Shown: positions 1 through 12,562 of the stretch, in pieces
Layout of the letters: each line of letters begins with the position of its first letter
Position numbering within the stretch: the first letter of the stretch is position 1
NCBI GenBank assembly: GCA_049999805.1
Contig: JBNGIO010006316.1
Span: 319,034 to 383,033, forward strand
Direction of reading: 5' to 3'
Length of the DNA stretch: 64,000 bases
DNA from: Folioceros fuciformis
Lineage: Eukaryota > Anthocerotophyta > Anthocerotopsida > Anthocerotales
The notes under the pieces: model-generated
What the model saw: only the letters and a program-made list of their open reading frames with translations
Told to the model about the DNA's origin: nothing
Database searches by the model: none
Made by a program: the position numbers and the translations under genes

Positions 1-520
1 CATGTGAAGATAGAGGGGCAAAGGCGAGCAGGTGAGCGGGCGGAGGGTGCGGCAGTGACCTAGAAGCGCGGTGCCCGGTGCCCGGCGGGACACGTGCTTG
101 GCCCCGCGCGCGTGACGCAGGCTGGCGTTGCTTGGGGGAAACGCGGTGCAGTCTTCCCGCTCTCTCTGCTCTCTCTCTACCTTTGTGTCTGGTGTGGACA
201 GCAGTGTGGGGCCAGGGCAGCGGAGCAATCAGCAGGGTGGGAAGCAACGAATCCCGGGCCGCTCAGACCTCCTCATCCAGGCCCTGGCTCCTCTTTCGTG
301 GCACCTTCCTCGGCCTTCTGCTCCCTTTGCTTGCTTCTAGTCCTTGGGGAGGAGGAGGTCCTTATAGGGATCCTGCCGGCAGCTCATCTCTCTGCCCATG
401 TCCCTTGTCCCTGGTCTCTGTCCCTGTTCCCGCCCCCGCCCCCGTTTCCCGTCTTTGTCTCTGTCCTCAAAGCGTCCAGGAACGCCCTTGCTCTTGGCTG
501 CCACGCTGAGTGCCCGCGCC
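1..520. other. Upstream region of the MYC_N-type gene
   Basis: No gene is recognised. The stretch is GC-rich, then pyrimidine-rich from about 380 to 480 (runs of CCCTGT/CCCCG type), as is common in plant 5' leaders. Long open frames here on both strands reflect GC-rich composition. The ATG at 521 lies in a good initiation context (gcgccATGG), so the last few hundred bases are probably promoter and 5' UTR. Confidence 0.4.
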
Positions 521-3420
521 ATGGCCGCCGAGGGCCATGTCCCCGCGGCTGCGGCCGACGCCTCTTCTCCGGGGCAGGCTCGCCGCCGGCATCGCCATCG
601 CCTTCGCCTCCGCCTGCAGCAGCTGGTGGAAAAGGTGGACTGGGCTTACGCTGTGCTGTGGGAGCTCTCTCCAGATTTCCGGTACACTAACTGTGCAAAC
701 AACGAACGACATGGGAGTGTGCTGCTGCTGCTGCTGCTGCTGCTGCTCCTGCTGCTCCTGCTCTTTTCTTTCATCTTCTTCTCAACGTTGTGTACCCATG
801 CATTCTCATTGCGTTGACCAGCCCAGCCGGCTAAGTAGGATCGGGAGGAGGATTATATATGCGTGCTGCTGCTGCCATGCAAGTTTGCAGCGTCGTTACC
901 AGGCTTGCACTTACGATTGCATTTGCCTCCGCATTGCAGCAACGTTGTGTGGGGAGACGGGTACTACAACGGACTGCCCTCCTCGCTGCCTGTGCCGTGG
1001 GCGCAGCGGGCCGCCAGGCGACAGGTGGTGCAGGAGGTGCAGGAGTCGTGGCCCGGGCTGGCGCAGACGCACTTAGGCAGCCTCAGTACCGCCGAGTGGT
1101 TTTTCCTCACCACTGCCAACCTCTCCTTTCCCTTGGGGTCTCAGGGGTACGTAACGCTCCCTCTCTCCCGCGCTCCTCTTGTTTGCTTTCCTCTCGTCTT
1201 TTACTGGAGATCGCATGCGCGGATCCGATGCATCTGCTGCTGTTTTGTAATGGAACGCAATGCAATGCGAATGCCTCTCTCACACCCGGTAGCTAGGTTA
1301 ACGCAGAACGCCAGGGCAGACCATGATGAGCGGGACCTATGACTGGATGTGCGACGCCAGCTCGCAGCACTCGGACTGCCCTCTGCATTTCACCCGCGCC
1401 AAGGTCCTTTCAAACCGCTGTCTCTTTCAATGCCGTCTTCCCTGTCTGTTTGCTCGCCCAAGTTCTCTGCGTCTGAACTGTTCTTCACCTGCATCTCGTG
1501 GCCGGGACGGTGGTCTGAACTGCACTGCACGCTGCTACTCCACCTGCTCTATCGTGGACAGGCAGCTGGAATGAAGGTGCGGCTCGGAACGGAAAGCCTT
1601 TGATTTGCTCTTGGATCAGGGCTGCATGCTTATTTATGCCTCTGTATATGGCTTGGCCTCCTCGCTCTACTAGCTAGCTAGCTGGTGCCTGATAGTGCTC
1701 AGTTCCTGCCTCCGCTGCAGACTGTACTGTGGGTTGCCACCCACGCTGGCGTGGTGGAGATGGGAAGTATCGAGGAGCAGGCCGAGGACGTGTTCCTGGT
1801 GGAACTTGTGAGGGACGCATTCAGCACTTGTAACGCGGGAGCGGTGGCCGGCCCGGCGCCGGCGTTGGAATTGTCGGCCGTGAGCGGCACAACCTTCTGC
1901 AGCACGCTCTCGGGCACCGGAGCGGATTCCGCCTACACATCGCCGCTGAGCGGGGACATGGTGGGAGAGCCGTCCACCTCCTCCTTTGGCGACGGCCATC
2001 GGGGCCTGGACGAGCAGCTGCAGGAACAGATATCGCAGGACCGGATGAGGCAGCAGCAGCAGCATCGCCTGTGGGCGGGGCCTCACTTCCTGGACGCGGG
2101 CTACGCGGACGGAGACGCAGATGCGGACGCGGATGCCGCATCTGCGTCTGCCTCTGCGTCCAATCATGGACACCACAGGTTCCAGGAGCTGCAGCTGGTG
2201 CAGCAGACGTCCCCCCCGCCGTCCCTCAACGGCTCCAGCCTGCTCACTCTGGAGGAGCAGGAGGGGGTGGAGGTGTACACCCGGGGGTGCAATTGGCGCG
2301 ACGCAGACGGGGGGACCTGCGCGTCTGGGTCGGGGTCGGGATCGGCATCCGGGTCCGGGTCTGGGTCTCCTCCCGGCCCGCTGGACCAGATGCAGCTGGA
2401 GTGCGTGGGTGGGAAGCGTGCGCACGAGTGGGACGCTCAGTTCGGGGGCCGCGCCAGGAAACGAGGGCGATCGGGTAAGAGGAATAGGGAGCCTGCTGTG
2501 GCCGGCACCAGCATCACGCACGACTTCATGGTGGTGAGGAGTTGTGACAAGGAGTGCGCCATCAACGATTCCAGCAACAACGGTGTTGCCGCTGCAGCTG
2601 CTGCGGCTGCTGCCGCTGCTGCTGCGAAGTGGGGGGCTGGAAGGCTTGTTTCCCATGCAGTAGGAGCAGGGGCGGGATCGTTGTCGGGAGCGGGATCGGG
2701 ATCATCATACACGCATGCTCCCAACGGGATGTTGCAGCTCCTGCCGTCCATTGAGAATCAGCTAGACGGGCGTCAGCACCACCCGGAGCAGGAGCAGCTC
2801 CCGCTGCCGCTTCCGGTTCCACACCCGGAGACTGAGGAGGCACTGGACCTGGCTCTGGCCCCCGCCCCTGACATGGAAGTGCGTATGGTGGATGCAGACC
2901 TGGTGGTGATCAAGTTACACTCCAGGAGCCGGCCGGGCCTCTTCGACGACATCATGTGTGCCCTTCAGGAGCTGAGAGTACAGGTGCGGGAAGCCAACAT
3001 GGGGTCCGTGGTGGGCACGCTGTTGCAGGAGTTCACTGCCAAGGTCGCCAGCTTTCTCACTCTTTCCTGTCCCGTGTCCCTGTGTCTCTGTGTCCCTGTG
3101 TCCCTGTGCTGTGTCCTCTTTCTCTCCTCTGTATCCTCTGTCATCGTGTCTCTTCGTCACCATGCTTTTGTTTCTGGGTCCATCTAGAAAGAAGTTGCTT
3201 GCCGCCGATCTGACTAACACTGGCCTGGCCTGTCCTGCCCTGGGTCCCGTCCCCCCTTTGCGTGCAGGTGCACATCTCCTTTGCGCAAATGCTCACCACG
3301 GAGGTGATAGCGGCTGCTCTCCACCTGGCCGTGGAACGGGGCAACAGACAAAGCTTGTCGCCGCACTCTGTGCCCATCTTCAAACACATACCGTCCATGC
3401 ACTCCATCCAAAGCTTATAG
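521..3420 (+). CDS. MYC_N / ACT-like regulator of the subgroup IIIf bHLH type, lacking a visible bHLH domain
   Basis: Exons 521-681, 940-1146, 1307-1403, 1703-3043 and 3268-3420 join in phase to a 652-residue protein. Residues ~25-195 match the bHLH-MYC_N domain of GL3/EGL3/TT8-type regulators: VDWAYAVLWELSPDF, then WGDGYYNG, AEWFFL, a PGQ..SG..DW segment and GVVEMGS, in family order. Residues ~545-630 (VRMVDADLVVIKLHSRS through QMLTTEVIAAALHL) resemble the C-terminal ACT-like dimerisation domain of the same family. Between them lies low-complexity sequence: Asp/Ala and Ser/Ala runs, Gly-Ser repeats, and poly-Ala at ~450-463. The HxxxERxRR basic region and helix-loop-helix expected before the ACT-like domain are not seen, and exon 4 is continuous, so no exon is hidden there. 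By family knowledge such proteins partner MYB and WD40 factors in the nucleus; DNA binding here is doubtful. Intron 1 carries a (CTG)n run near 720. Confidence 0.85.
719..763 (+). repeat. CTG trinucleotide tract in intron 1
   Basis: An interrupted run of CTG/CTC units sits inside the first intron of the MYC_N gene. It is non-coding in the spliced model, although it stays open in one frame. Confidence 0.8.
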
Positions 3421-5150
3421 CTGCAGTCTTCTGCTGCTGCTGCACCCACCAACTTTTTCAGCGCACTGCAAGGCCACTTTTAACTCATGGTCTTCTCCTC
3501 TTTTTTGATCACCGCTCAGCATCGGCCCAGCCATTTGCGTGTAGCATATTCGGAAATTGGTTTCCGTTTCAGCCGTGAGTCGGTGACCAAGCCACTCTGT
3601 GGAAGCTACCTGCGTCTGCGTCGCCTTGACTCGTGCCATTGGTAGCTTCGCCCGCAACATGGCAAGTCACGACACGAAGCGGACCAGACCATGTACTAAC
3701 GACGACGCGGGAGGAGAAGCAAAGAAAAAATGGCTTCCATCACTCCTCAGGCTCCGGACCCGACCCTGGACCCGGACTCCCGGATGTCCCCACCTGCCTG
3801 CCTGCGGGCCGGGAGCTCTTCTCCCGACAACATCTCAACAACTCATACTCTGGCAACTTATGTACCTTGACACAAAGCAACCTAAATTTAGCACTATTTG
3901 TATCAAGGTTCATCTAATTTTTCAATCTCTATGTATGTACTATAATTCATTGCTCCATGCTTTAGCTTCTTTGCCTGGAGCCAAAAGCCTGGATATGGAC
4001 AACATGTGTAAGTATATATCGATATGTAGGTATCTCATAAATTTTTCATATAATTTTTATTTATTTTAATGTAGAAAAATAAAATTAATATATTAAATAT
4101 TTTACATATAATAAGTAATATANNNNNNNNNNNNNNNNNNNNNNNNNNNNNNNNNNNNNNNNNNNNNNNNNNNNNNNNNNNNNNNNNNNNNNNNNNNNNN
4201 NNNNNNNNNNNNNNNNNNNNNNATCATAATCTATGTAAATAGAACTCATAAAACCTTAAGGATTCCTCTTAACGTCCAATGATTACAAGTTTTTGCAATG
4301 AATAAAGAGTATATTCCCTAAACAGATTTGTCTAATCATTACTTGTTCAATAAAGTGTTTAATCTATTCTCATTTTTATTAATTAAATGTAATCTATCAT
4401 ATTTATTTAATGATATAATATGGACCATTTTTTTTTTTATTACAAATAAAACATGGTGCGTTTGGAGAAGCTCCAAACACCAATGCAATGTTGCGGTTTT
4501 GTGTTGAATCAAACTTAATAGTATATTTTATGAATAGAATAAAATCATCAAATTTATAAAAAATAATATCAAACAAAGACATGAGACTATATATTCATGT
4601 GATGCATATTACGCAAAGAATCGAAGAAAGCACTAGTCTAATGCAACAATGCTGTTGTGCACAATGGTAGCTAATGTGAAGCCTAAGAGACGGTATGTTA
4701 TTGTGCACAACACCAGTCAATGTGAAGCATACTAGAATGTTGCATGACTATGTGTTTGAGTGGATTTGGCTCACCTATTCTACACTAAAATAAAATGCAC
4801 AAGTTAGATAAGCTTCACAAATTTAAGGGTGAACTTGAAAGATGGGCTTGCAATAGAATTGCTCTAACAAAACCCAAACCGTTAAGCGTCTTGCAACTGC
4901 AAATGAGATACCAAACACTCCACCAAGGAAGCATCCGTGTCTACTAAAGGAAGGTATCCAAGATCTTCTATGTAAGATTTACAAATACAAACATTGTCTT
5001 TTGTAAAGAGCAAATATTGTTTGTTTACAAAGCCATGCATTAGTGAATTACATAACTCTAAAACCCAACATAGGAATGCGACAAACAAACATTCCGAACA
5101 TTCCAAACATGGTATTTGAGGGCCTCTTTGAGAGCAAAGGAGATTGGAAC
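3421..5150. other. AT-rich intergenic DNA, no gene seen
   Basis: Beyond a short probable 3' UTR the DNA becomes strongly AT-rich (about 3,830-5,150) and contains the first assembly gap. Only short chance frames are present, and I recognise no domain, RNA gene or transposon protein. Confidence 0.5.
4123..4222. other. Assembly gap (100 N)
   Basis: Exactly 100 N, the conventional size for a scaffold gap of unknown length. Both flanks are AT-rich, and no overlap between them is visible. Confidence 0.95.
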
Positions 5151-8100
5151 TGATTGTGATTAGGTTTGTGGAATGAGGATGGAATCCAATGCCGCAAAAT
5201 AGTCCGGACACATGTGAGGACGGGTAGGAGCAGGGAAAGAAGCAGGGGGTCCGGGAGAGGTGTGTACAGCACGGCCCGTGGGGCATGTGCATCGGGTCAC
5301 CGGCGTTTACGGGTCGTGGGTGGCCGGGCCCGTGGGCGACGGACCCTGTGCACGAGGTTGCCCGCTGCGTAGCTGCCTCGTTTTTCGGATTTGCGGATTT
5401 GCGCCGGCGGCAGGCAAGCAGGCAAGCATGCAGTCCTGCAAGTATGCGTGTGAAAATATCGAGGGGCAACATCACTGTTTACTTCCTGCAACTTGCAAGT
5501 GGAAGGCGGAGGATGCGGGAAACAGCCTGCAGCCCCTGTGCCCCTGCGCGCGGCTATGGGCGGTGGCGTCTTGTCTTGCTCTTTGCTCTCGCTCTCGCTC
5601 TCGCTCTCGGCGAGTACTAACTCCTGCACCGGTTGTGCAGTGAATCATATTTTAAAGCTTTGTATATGATTATGTGCATCTGTGGCAAGAAACTAGAAGC
5701 AGGCTGTTGCGTTTCTGGAACTCATTGCCTTGTCCTGTGTGCTTGCTTGCCCGAGATGTAATTGTAACGCGCTGACGTCTGGAAGGAAGGGAGGGACGTC
5801 GCTCAGCTCCTGGTATCTATGTACTGTACTATGTTTTGCTTTCGGGTGCTCTATGCCTCGTCTCGAGAGTAACAATGTTATGAGTGCACGGTTGCTAGGA
5901 TGTTGAGGCTACCTGACAACACTTGCACAGGCTCAGGCCCAGTAGACTGGCTTCTTTTACTGGTGTCATGTTCAAGTTGGAAGCTTCTGACATGGCGTGT
6001 AAATTGTATGTACAGTATGTAGCTCCACACCAACGTTGTGTCGTTGACCAAGGTACCTGTGCTGGCGGAATGCTAGGAATATCTGGCCAGCCCCGTCAAG
6101 TTTCTCGGGCCGCGATTTCTATTCAGACTCTTCAGTCGAGAGCAGAGCAGAGCGTCGACAAGAGGATGACAAACAGGAGGTGGTCATCTGTTGAACATAC
6201 GGTACATGTAGCTGCCGTATGCGAAGGAAATATTGGCTGTCAAGCATACAGTACGCTGAATTTGAGATGGCACATGAGCAATCAAGCGTCCCAGGCCAGC
6301 CAACAGTTGGAAAGTGAGGCCTACAAGGCTGGATGACCGAACGGCGGGGGAGAGGTGAACATGAACCATTTCTCGATTCGTGGAAGACATCCCTGCGGAG
6401 GGCCACGCTGAACATGCGGGGTGCTCTGGGATCTGTGGCAGCTGGTTTCAGATAGATGCAGAAGAGTCCAAAGCACGTCGTGTTGCCAGTTCGGTCATGT
6501 TCGAGGCAGCTATTTCGAGTGTTGAACAAACCCTGGTGGTTGCTAGTGTCCTCAAGGACTACCTTCCTGGAAAAGGTTGGCTCCGTTTGCTAAATATGAT
6601 GCACGCGCCAAGTGTGAGCCTCAGTATGGAAATACGCTCTGGAAGATCTTTCCGTACAGGCCAGTGCGAAGCTCTTAATGATATCCGAGAGACGCCTTCG
6701 AAGCACATTGGATCTTCACGACCTACTCAGGATGGGGGTTGAAGACAGTGTTTGTTTCATAACTCCCCAGGGCTGAGCTCGTTTCCTCGAAGATTACATG
6801 TCAAGAGCGTCCTCCAAGAGAATCCTACACCTCGAATCGTTTTGCAAACCACTCAATGTTCAGCAGGTAAGTCCTAAAAGCCATATACAAGCTCCGTTTT
6901 CCGTTATGTCATACCCCCACTTAGGAAGCAAGGTTTTCTGCTACATCACACTCTCAGGTAGGAAGCAATAGTATGCAAACCAAGCTACACTTATACCTGA
7001 CTTATCTGGTCCCGTGATCCAAACTTCTGATCCAACATACTTGTTTGCAAGAAACACACGCAAGCTAACGCCTGCCTCGTCTGGCCTGTCATCAAAGGTC
7101 TTACCAAACATGCCAGGTACTTAAAGGACACTGGGTACTTCAGTAACAAAATCTTGGGTGTGCAACGGAACAGTAGACAAAGATACATGCTGTCAAGCAA
7201 ACAGCATAAGTTCTACTCGAGGTACGAAATGTACAAAACCAAAATCTGGTGGATTACACGTAAATAGGGCGACCCTCTCTTCTGCTTCAGAGTCCTCCTG
7301 CTAGTCTGAACTACCGATATTTCAAAACTGTAACAGCAGTCCTGCAAAACATGCCTGCCCATATTCAACCATCTACCAGCCCTTTTCTCCCTCTTCCCGG
7401 ATTTCCGTGTGAAGATGTTGACCAGCCAAAAGAGCTCTTTAACAGACTACGATGCAAAGGCATGAAGATCGACAGATCAGTGAGACAACGAAACTAGGAA
7501 CGGACAAAAACTTCCGTCAACTTCGGTCCGATCGGTCATTCTCGCTGCGTTCGTCCATGAGCTACTTCGAGAGGCAGAAGTCCTGTGTGTGACCTTCATA
7601 TCCCTCCTGGTTGAATCACTTTCTCTGGCCAGAAACGAAAGAGACCTCAGATGAGGTGGCATCAGGCTCCTCCTGTGAAGACAAAAGCTCATCTAGTATG
7701 CCTCATCGTCAAGAGGCCGGTGCAAAATTTCAAGCATTTGACGTAAGATGGGCACATTAACCCTCGTCATACAGTCCACTTTTGGGGCTGGTAAAGAACG
7801 AGTGATATTCCCTCGAAATGCCCCGGGAACTTCCATGCAAGCTGGCAAACATCACATCCCTGCCACAAACGTACATTTGAAACTTCGACGTTACATATGC
7901 GACAAGGCACCACAGGAACCTGCTACTCGCGCTGGAAGAAAAGCAAGGATCCATGCTACTGTCCTGGCTAGGAAGTTGGAGATTACCTGAAATACATACT
8001 GTATGTACATGTAAGTGGTGGCGTGACACACACCTAGATAGAACTTGTGCTTGCTCAAATGATCCAAATAAGCCGTGGACCAATTGGCGCCGTAGCATGC

Positions 8101-8579
8101 ACATATGCGCCGAGCCATAAAACTGGGAACCATTGCATCCTGGATCCCAAATCTCAGGTCGTCCGTAAGGTACCCGTGAGTGAGATTTCTACAATGGCAC
8201 CTGGAACAAGTAGAGATGAGCAAGGGCCATGGAGCGCTGTGCAGCTCTGCAAGACGACTCTCGTTGACGCTGCAATTGCGCTTCCTTTCTGAAAGGACAA
8301 GAGGCACCAAGATGACGTCCTGTCCCACCTGGTTCTGCAGCACTTACCTGCAGCACCAGGGAGGTAGTGAAAAAGTCTGCGAGGATAAAGACACAAGAGC
8401 TTTGAAGTTTAAAGCACACCTCTGGCGACCGATTTGATGATCCCCACAGGTCTGAGAGAGATGGCCGTCGCTCCTTCGCGACCAGCCATTGTCTTTGCAC
8501 TTGCTTTCCAATCATCCTGCAAAGGAACAGATGATGGCTCATCGTGAGCTCGAGGCTTGGGTGGAAACGGCCGGCAGGA
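5151..8579. other. Non-repetitive intergenic DNA, no gene recognised
   Basis: A GC-rich island (~5,160-5,640, ending in a CTCTCG microsatellite near 5,580) is followed by ~3 kb of mixed composition. Plus-strand donor-like sequences occur (for example a GTAAGT at ~6,867), but no frame looks like a known protein. The part nearest 8,579 may hold the 3' UTR or further 3' exons of the minus-strand WD40 gene: helical, Gln/Arg-rich stretches bounded by plausible splice sites occur on the minus strand at ~8,520-8,400 and ~8,300-8,200. Confidence 0.4.
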
Positions 8580-10856
8580 TCAACCTCCATGACCCGTCCC
8601 GTACCTGGGAGCAACCACACAGGCGTTTGGAACGTCGGAAACTGAACATAAGTGCCGATACTGCCGTGCCGTTTCAGATGGACAATTGCCCCCGGATACA
8701 TCCTTCAAGCTGGCATTAGTTCGATTGTGGAGATCGTGAGACACAAGTGCGCGCAGCGCTGTCACAGACTGGGAGCACTCCTTTTCCACATCGACAAGCA
8801 CGTCTCCATATTCGACCGACGCATTAACCTCTGGAAGGTTGAGTCCTGTCGCAGATTCTGGCGCCCCGCCCACGCCCCTACCACCACCGACAACTCCCCG
8901 TTGGCTGTTTGTGAACGTTGCCGTCTTCCGTCTGTCCAGTCCAGACCTGAACTGGTGTCCGATACTCCTCTGACAGGTTTCTGTGGATGGTGGCGGGTCC
9001 CTCGAGACCCTCGTGTCCCTGCAGTGCTGAAAGTTTGAAGCAAAGTGCTGTCTGGTTCGGTCTCCTCCCCTGGGAAAAGAGGGGTCGTATTTCTGCTGTG
9101 GCTGGTGAGAGGCTTTCCCCCTGGCAGGTCCGGGAGCTGGCTGGGTACGCTGGTAGCTTTGGGGGGTATTAGTGTGTACAGATTGCAAGGGAATCCTGGT
9201 TCTACATGTTTTCCTCCTTGGCACACAGGGAACTTCACACAATGACTCAAACCCGGAGAGGTCACCCCTGGAATTCTCCTTGCCGCTCAGGTTATTACCT
9301 CGGTGATACCTTGGCGCACATAGGTTCTCCTGAACAGTCAAGCTTACCTGCCTTTTGTGGGACCGGACAGCCATTCCACTGGTCATGCTTTGGTCAGCCC
9401 CTATTAATTTCCTGCACCCACTTTTGGCATCCTCCTCCTCTCCCCTCATGAAGCCTCTTCCAGAACATTCATGACCCTGGCCCAGTTGCACAGTGGTCCC
9501 ACCTGCGGCCTCCACTTTCTGATTGCGATGGAATGACAGCAGATGAGCTTCTGGCCCATCCCACGTGCCTACCAGCAGAATTCCAGCACTGAGCTCCCAA
9601 CACGGGCTTCTTCCGCTTTCCACGCTCTTCTCATAGCTTGGGGGCCGATAGAAGAGGCAAGAGATCAATTTCGATTTCAGCTCAATGCTCGCCAGAGAAA
9701 CCCAAGATTCCGTGTCGTAGACCACAATAATGTCGCGACAGCTCGAGGCCAGGGCCCGACTGGCACCATCGTAGGATACCCCTGCCGCCAGAATACTTCC
9801 GTCGGATCGGAAGCAAAGGCCAACAACCGAGGCGGTAGCCTCAAAATAGACACTGTGCACCAGATCAAATTCACACAATGTCTCATCAAACCTCCAAACC
9901 CCAAGTCCCCCGACCCTAGACCCCGCTGCAACCAAAGCCTCAACCCCGCGGTCATCTAGGGCAGCTGCAGGGAAGTGGAACGCAAGCGCTGACACAGGGC
10001 TGTGGAGGGACACATCAGGCACCGACCGCAGGTGCAAAGAAGGGGTACTATCCTTAACTTCCCACATCTTCACCTCCCCGTTCCCACACCCCACTGCCAT
10101 GCCTACTCGTCCGTAGAACATCAGCCTACTGCCACTATATTCATCCCTAGACTGGAAACCCCAAGGCAAAAGCTCCGAAGCTTGTTTTGCCAGCAAGACT
10201 CCGTCCAATAGCCTCCAAATGCATAGCGACCCATCCGCGGCTGCGGCCGCCATGGCCACCCCATCGTCCCTCACTGCCATACAAACCAGCGGAGCCGATT
10301 GCTGACCCATGCAAGACACCGTAGTTCGCAGAAGAGGCACATCCGCAACAGGAACAGCACCCGAACCTCTGCCACCCATTGCACATGCTCCATCTCCTCC
10401 CTTCCACCACGAGCGAGCCTCGAACCGGCCGAAGCAGAGGGGCCGAGGGCTGCCTCCAGGGAGGCGGGCAAGCAGGATGCGCGGGGAGCCCGCCTGGAAA
10501 AACACTATCTCATTCGGCCTGCTTGGTATGAAGGACAAGGAGCCCCAGGGAAGGGCTAGCGCTACCAGGCCTGGCCGCGCCTCCAAGCCATCATTGCCGC
10601 AGTCTACCGGAGCGGACATCTGCCAGTGAGAGCAGTAGGAGAGGTGGAGCTGGAACTGCGCACACAGAGACAGGTGAGGCTGGATGCCTCCACCTCGAGT
10701 TTCCATTACGTAGGTGCGAAGAATGCCCGTAGCCGTGCAAAGGGCCAGGTGGAAGGGGTGATTCGGGTCCCAAATCGCCTCCCCGCCGCTTCCATGTGAG
10801 TGCTCGGTTGAATACTCCGGCATCAGGCGAACCAATTCCAATTCCGGACTCGCCAT
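8580..10856 (-). CDS. WD40-repeat protein, single large exon
   Basis: The frame encodes about 758 residues from the ATG at 10856, whose context is good (caacATGG). The first ~430 residues contain several WD40-like blades, such as MAAAAADGSLCIWRLLDG, VGCGNGEVKMWEVKD, VAAGSRVGGLGVWRF and ASSCRDIIVVYDTES. Each has the alternating hydrophobic pattern ending in W-x-hydrophobic, so an N-terminal beta-propeller is likely. The remaining ~300 residues are Arg/Ser/Pro-rich and probably disordered, ending in a short helical segment (SVTALRALVSHDLHN). Layout and spacing recall the gamma-tubulin recruiter NEDD1, and the LAAGVSYDG...IVVYD block is similar, but the signature C-terminal helices are not clear, so I give no symbol. 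Downstream exons may replace the present stop. The protein is probably a scaffold. Confidence 0.7.
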   Translation of the reverse strand: MASPELELVRLMPEYSTEHSHGSGGEAIWDPNHPFHLALCTATGILRTYVMETRGGGIQPHLSLCAQFQLHLSYCSHWQMSAPVDCGNDGLEARPGLVALALPWGSLSFIPSRPNEIVFFQAGSPRILLARLPGGSPRPLCFGRFEARSWWKGGDGACAMGGRGSGAVPVADVPLLRTTVSCMGQQSAPLVCMAVRDDGVAMAAAAADGSLCIWRLLDGVLLAKQASELLPWGFQSRDEYSGSRLMFYGRVGMAVGCGNGEVKMWEVKDSTPSLHLRSVPDVSLHSPVSALAFHFPAAALDDRGVEALVAAGSRVGGLGVWRFDETLCEFDLVHSVYFEATASVVGLCFRSDGSILAAGVSYDGASRALASSCRDIIVVYDTESWVSLASIELKSKLISCLFYRPPSYEKSVESGRSPCWELSAGILLVGTWDGPEAHLLSFHRNQKVEAAGGTTVQLGQGHECSGRGFMRGEEEDAKSGCRKLIGADQSMTSGMAVRSHKRQVSLTVQENLCAPRYHRGNNLSGKENSRGDLSGFESLCEVPCVPRRKTCRTRIPLQSVHTNTPQSYQRTQPAPGPARGKASHQPQQKYDPSFPRGGDRTRQHFASNFQHCRDTRVSRDPPPSTETCQRSIGHQFRSGLDRRKTATFTNSQRGVVGGGRGVGGAPESATGLNLPEVNASVEYGDVLVDVEKECSQSVTALRALVSHDLHNRTNASLKDVSGGNCPSETARQYRHLCSVSDVPNACVVAPRYGTGHGG

Positions 10857-12562
10857 GTTGAAGGCGTGGAGGAGTAGGACCAAACGTCGGTGTACATTCT
10901 ATCGCTTCCTTGCCGGATTGAGCAGAAAGAAACATGCCCGTACCCGGCAAGAACCGACGTTCAAATTTGGAGCTTCACACCATTCTCGAAGCTCGTGAGC
11001 CTAATTTCCTACGCAGGCTTGCTCTACGCCTGTTGATGTTCATCCAGCCTAACTCGTTCACATCTGGTAGTCGCTAGTCTGGTTGCGTATAAACGAAATA
11101 AGATTGCATTATTTAAACCAAAAACTATCTATCTTCGACTACAAAGAGGAAAATAGAGATAGACGACGGTCCATCTACTCCGGGTTTTGGTTGTGCCAAA
11201 ACCTAGCTATTCCCCGGTGATTGTTTGTTCTACAAAATATTTGTTTACAAATGTCTTGTTGATCAAATATAGGCCTTGTTGATAACCTGCTCTAGCTTAG
11301 GGACTTCAATGAAATTTACGAGTCAGAGAAACTATCAGGAAGTTTGCTAAGGACTTATGTTGATGTATTCATCACAAGCAAGCATGAGGCTTGAAGTTCA
11401 GCCTAAAACTGCTATTCTTTTGTTCTCTAAGATGCTTATGAAGTAGCTTCTTAATCTCCAAATTAGCTTTGCCTATTGTGGAATGGAAAAGTTTGGTAAT
11501 GGGTCTACGAAAGTCTAACTTGGTTTCTTTGTCTTCAAAAGAGTTCGAAGGGAGGCTTGTGGAAGGTAGGTTTATGGGCAAACTTGCCCATGGTACGTAG
11601 TAAGCGGCCGGTGAAGGTTTTTATGGTAGGTTAGCATAAGAAGATATCTACGTAGTAGGATGTCTACCTACATACGTACATAGGGAGAGTACCTACATGG
11701 GGAAAAAAAGAAGATATCTACATAGGTAGGGAAGGTACTTATACGGTAGATACCGCACCTATGGCAATGGAGTAGACAGCCTACCTACGACAATGGGTGG
11801 GAATGGCAAGGAACCTACCTACGAAGGGGACATCCTCACCCTCTGTAGGGAAGGAGCCTCAAGTTAAGGAACAAGTGGATCCTTTTCCTACTGAACCTCC
11901 TGTAAGTGGTGGTGAAGGGATACCCCAAGAGATCCAAGAGGTACTGTGGAAGTTCATGGATCCAAGAGAAGACGGATCCCAATAATGGAGGGGGGCCAGT
12001 AACTCAACCTTCAAACTTTGCCTCCCTTCAGGCGCAGTCCTAGCCACACCTTTTTGGAGAGAGGGTCAACGAATCTTCTATGGTAGCGCCAACAGTCCTA
12101 GTCTTTAGCGGCACTCACTACCCTAGCAATTATTGGTAGGACTTAGCCTCTTGGTAGGTGTGTGCAATTAAAGTTGGTGGCGCCTAGTGTGAGAGAAGGG
12201 TAGCCCACCACGTACATGTAGGAGAGGGTTCATGTGTCGATCTCTCCTATAAGGAGGGGCTACACAAAGAAATATGCACTCTTCTCATGGTGAGTTCTCA
12301 TGCTCAATAGAGCGTAGGAATCTCGTTGCCAGCTGTGTGTCATCACAGTGCCTAGTTGTGGCTAGAGTTGCAGTGGTCAAAGTGCTTGGCGGAGGGCTCA
12401 TATTCTTCCATGGGCATCCTTGCAAGTTGCTTCCCTATTGAATGGTTGTTGTGTTGTTGCGAGTGTGTGGTGAGACCTATGTGATTGTTGGCTTGAGGGC
12501 AGACTCCAAGGAAAGACTCCGTGGAAGTTCTCGCTAATAAGCACAAGCACGCAACAACCAGC

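Noticed and set aside
1821-2537. Several long alternative-frame and antisense open frames inside exon 4 of the MYC_N gene
   Set aside because: High GC content and Gly/Ser/Ala repeats suppress stops in all frames; only the frame joining MYC_N to ACT-like has family support.
4882-5475. 197-codon minus-strand open frame
   Set aside because: Cys/His-rich, compositionally odd, no known domain, and it crosses from AT-rich to GC-rich DNA; likely chance.
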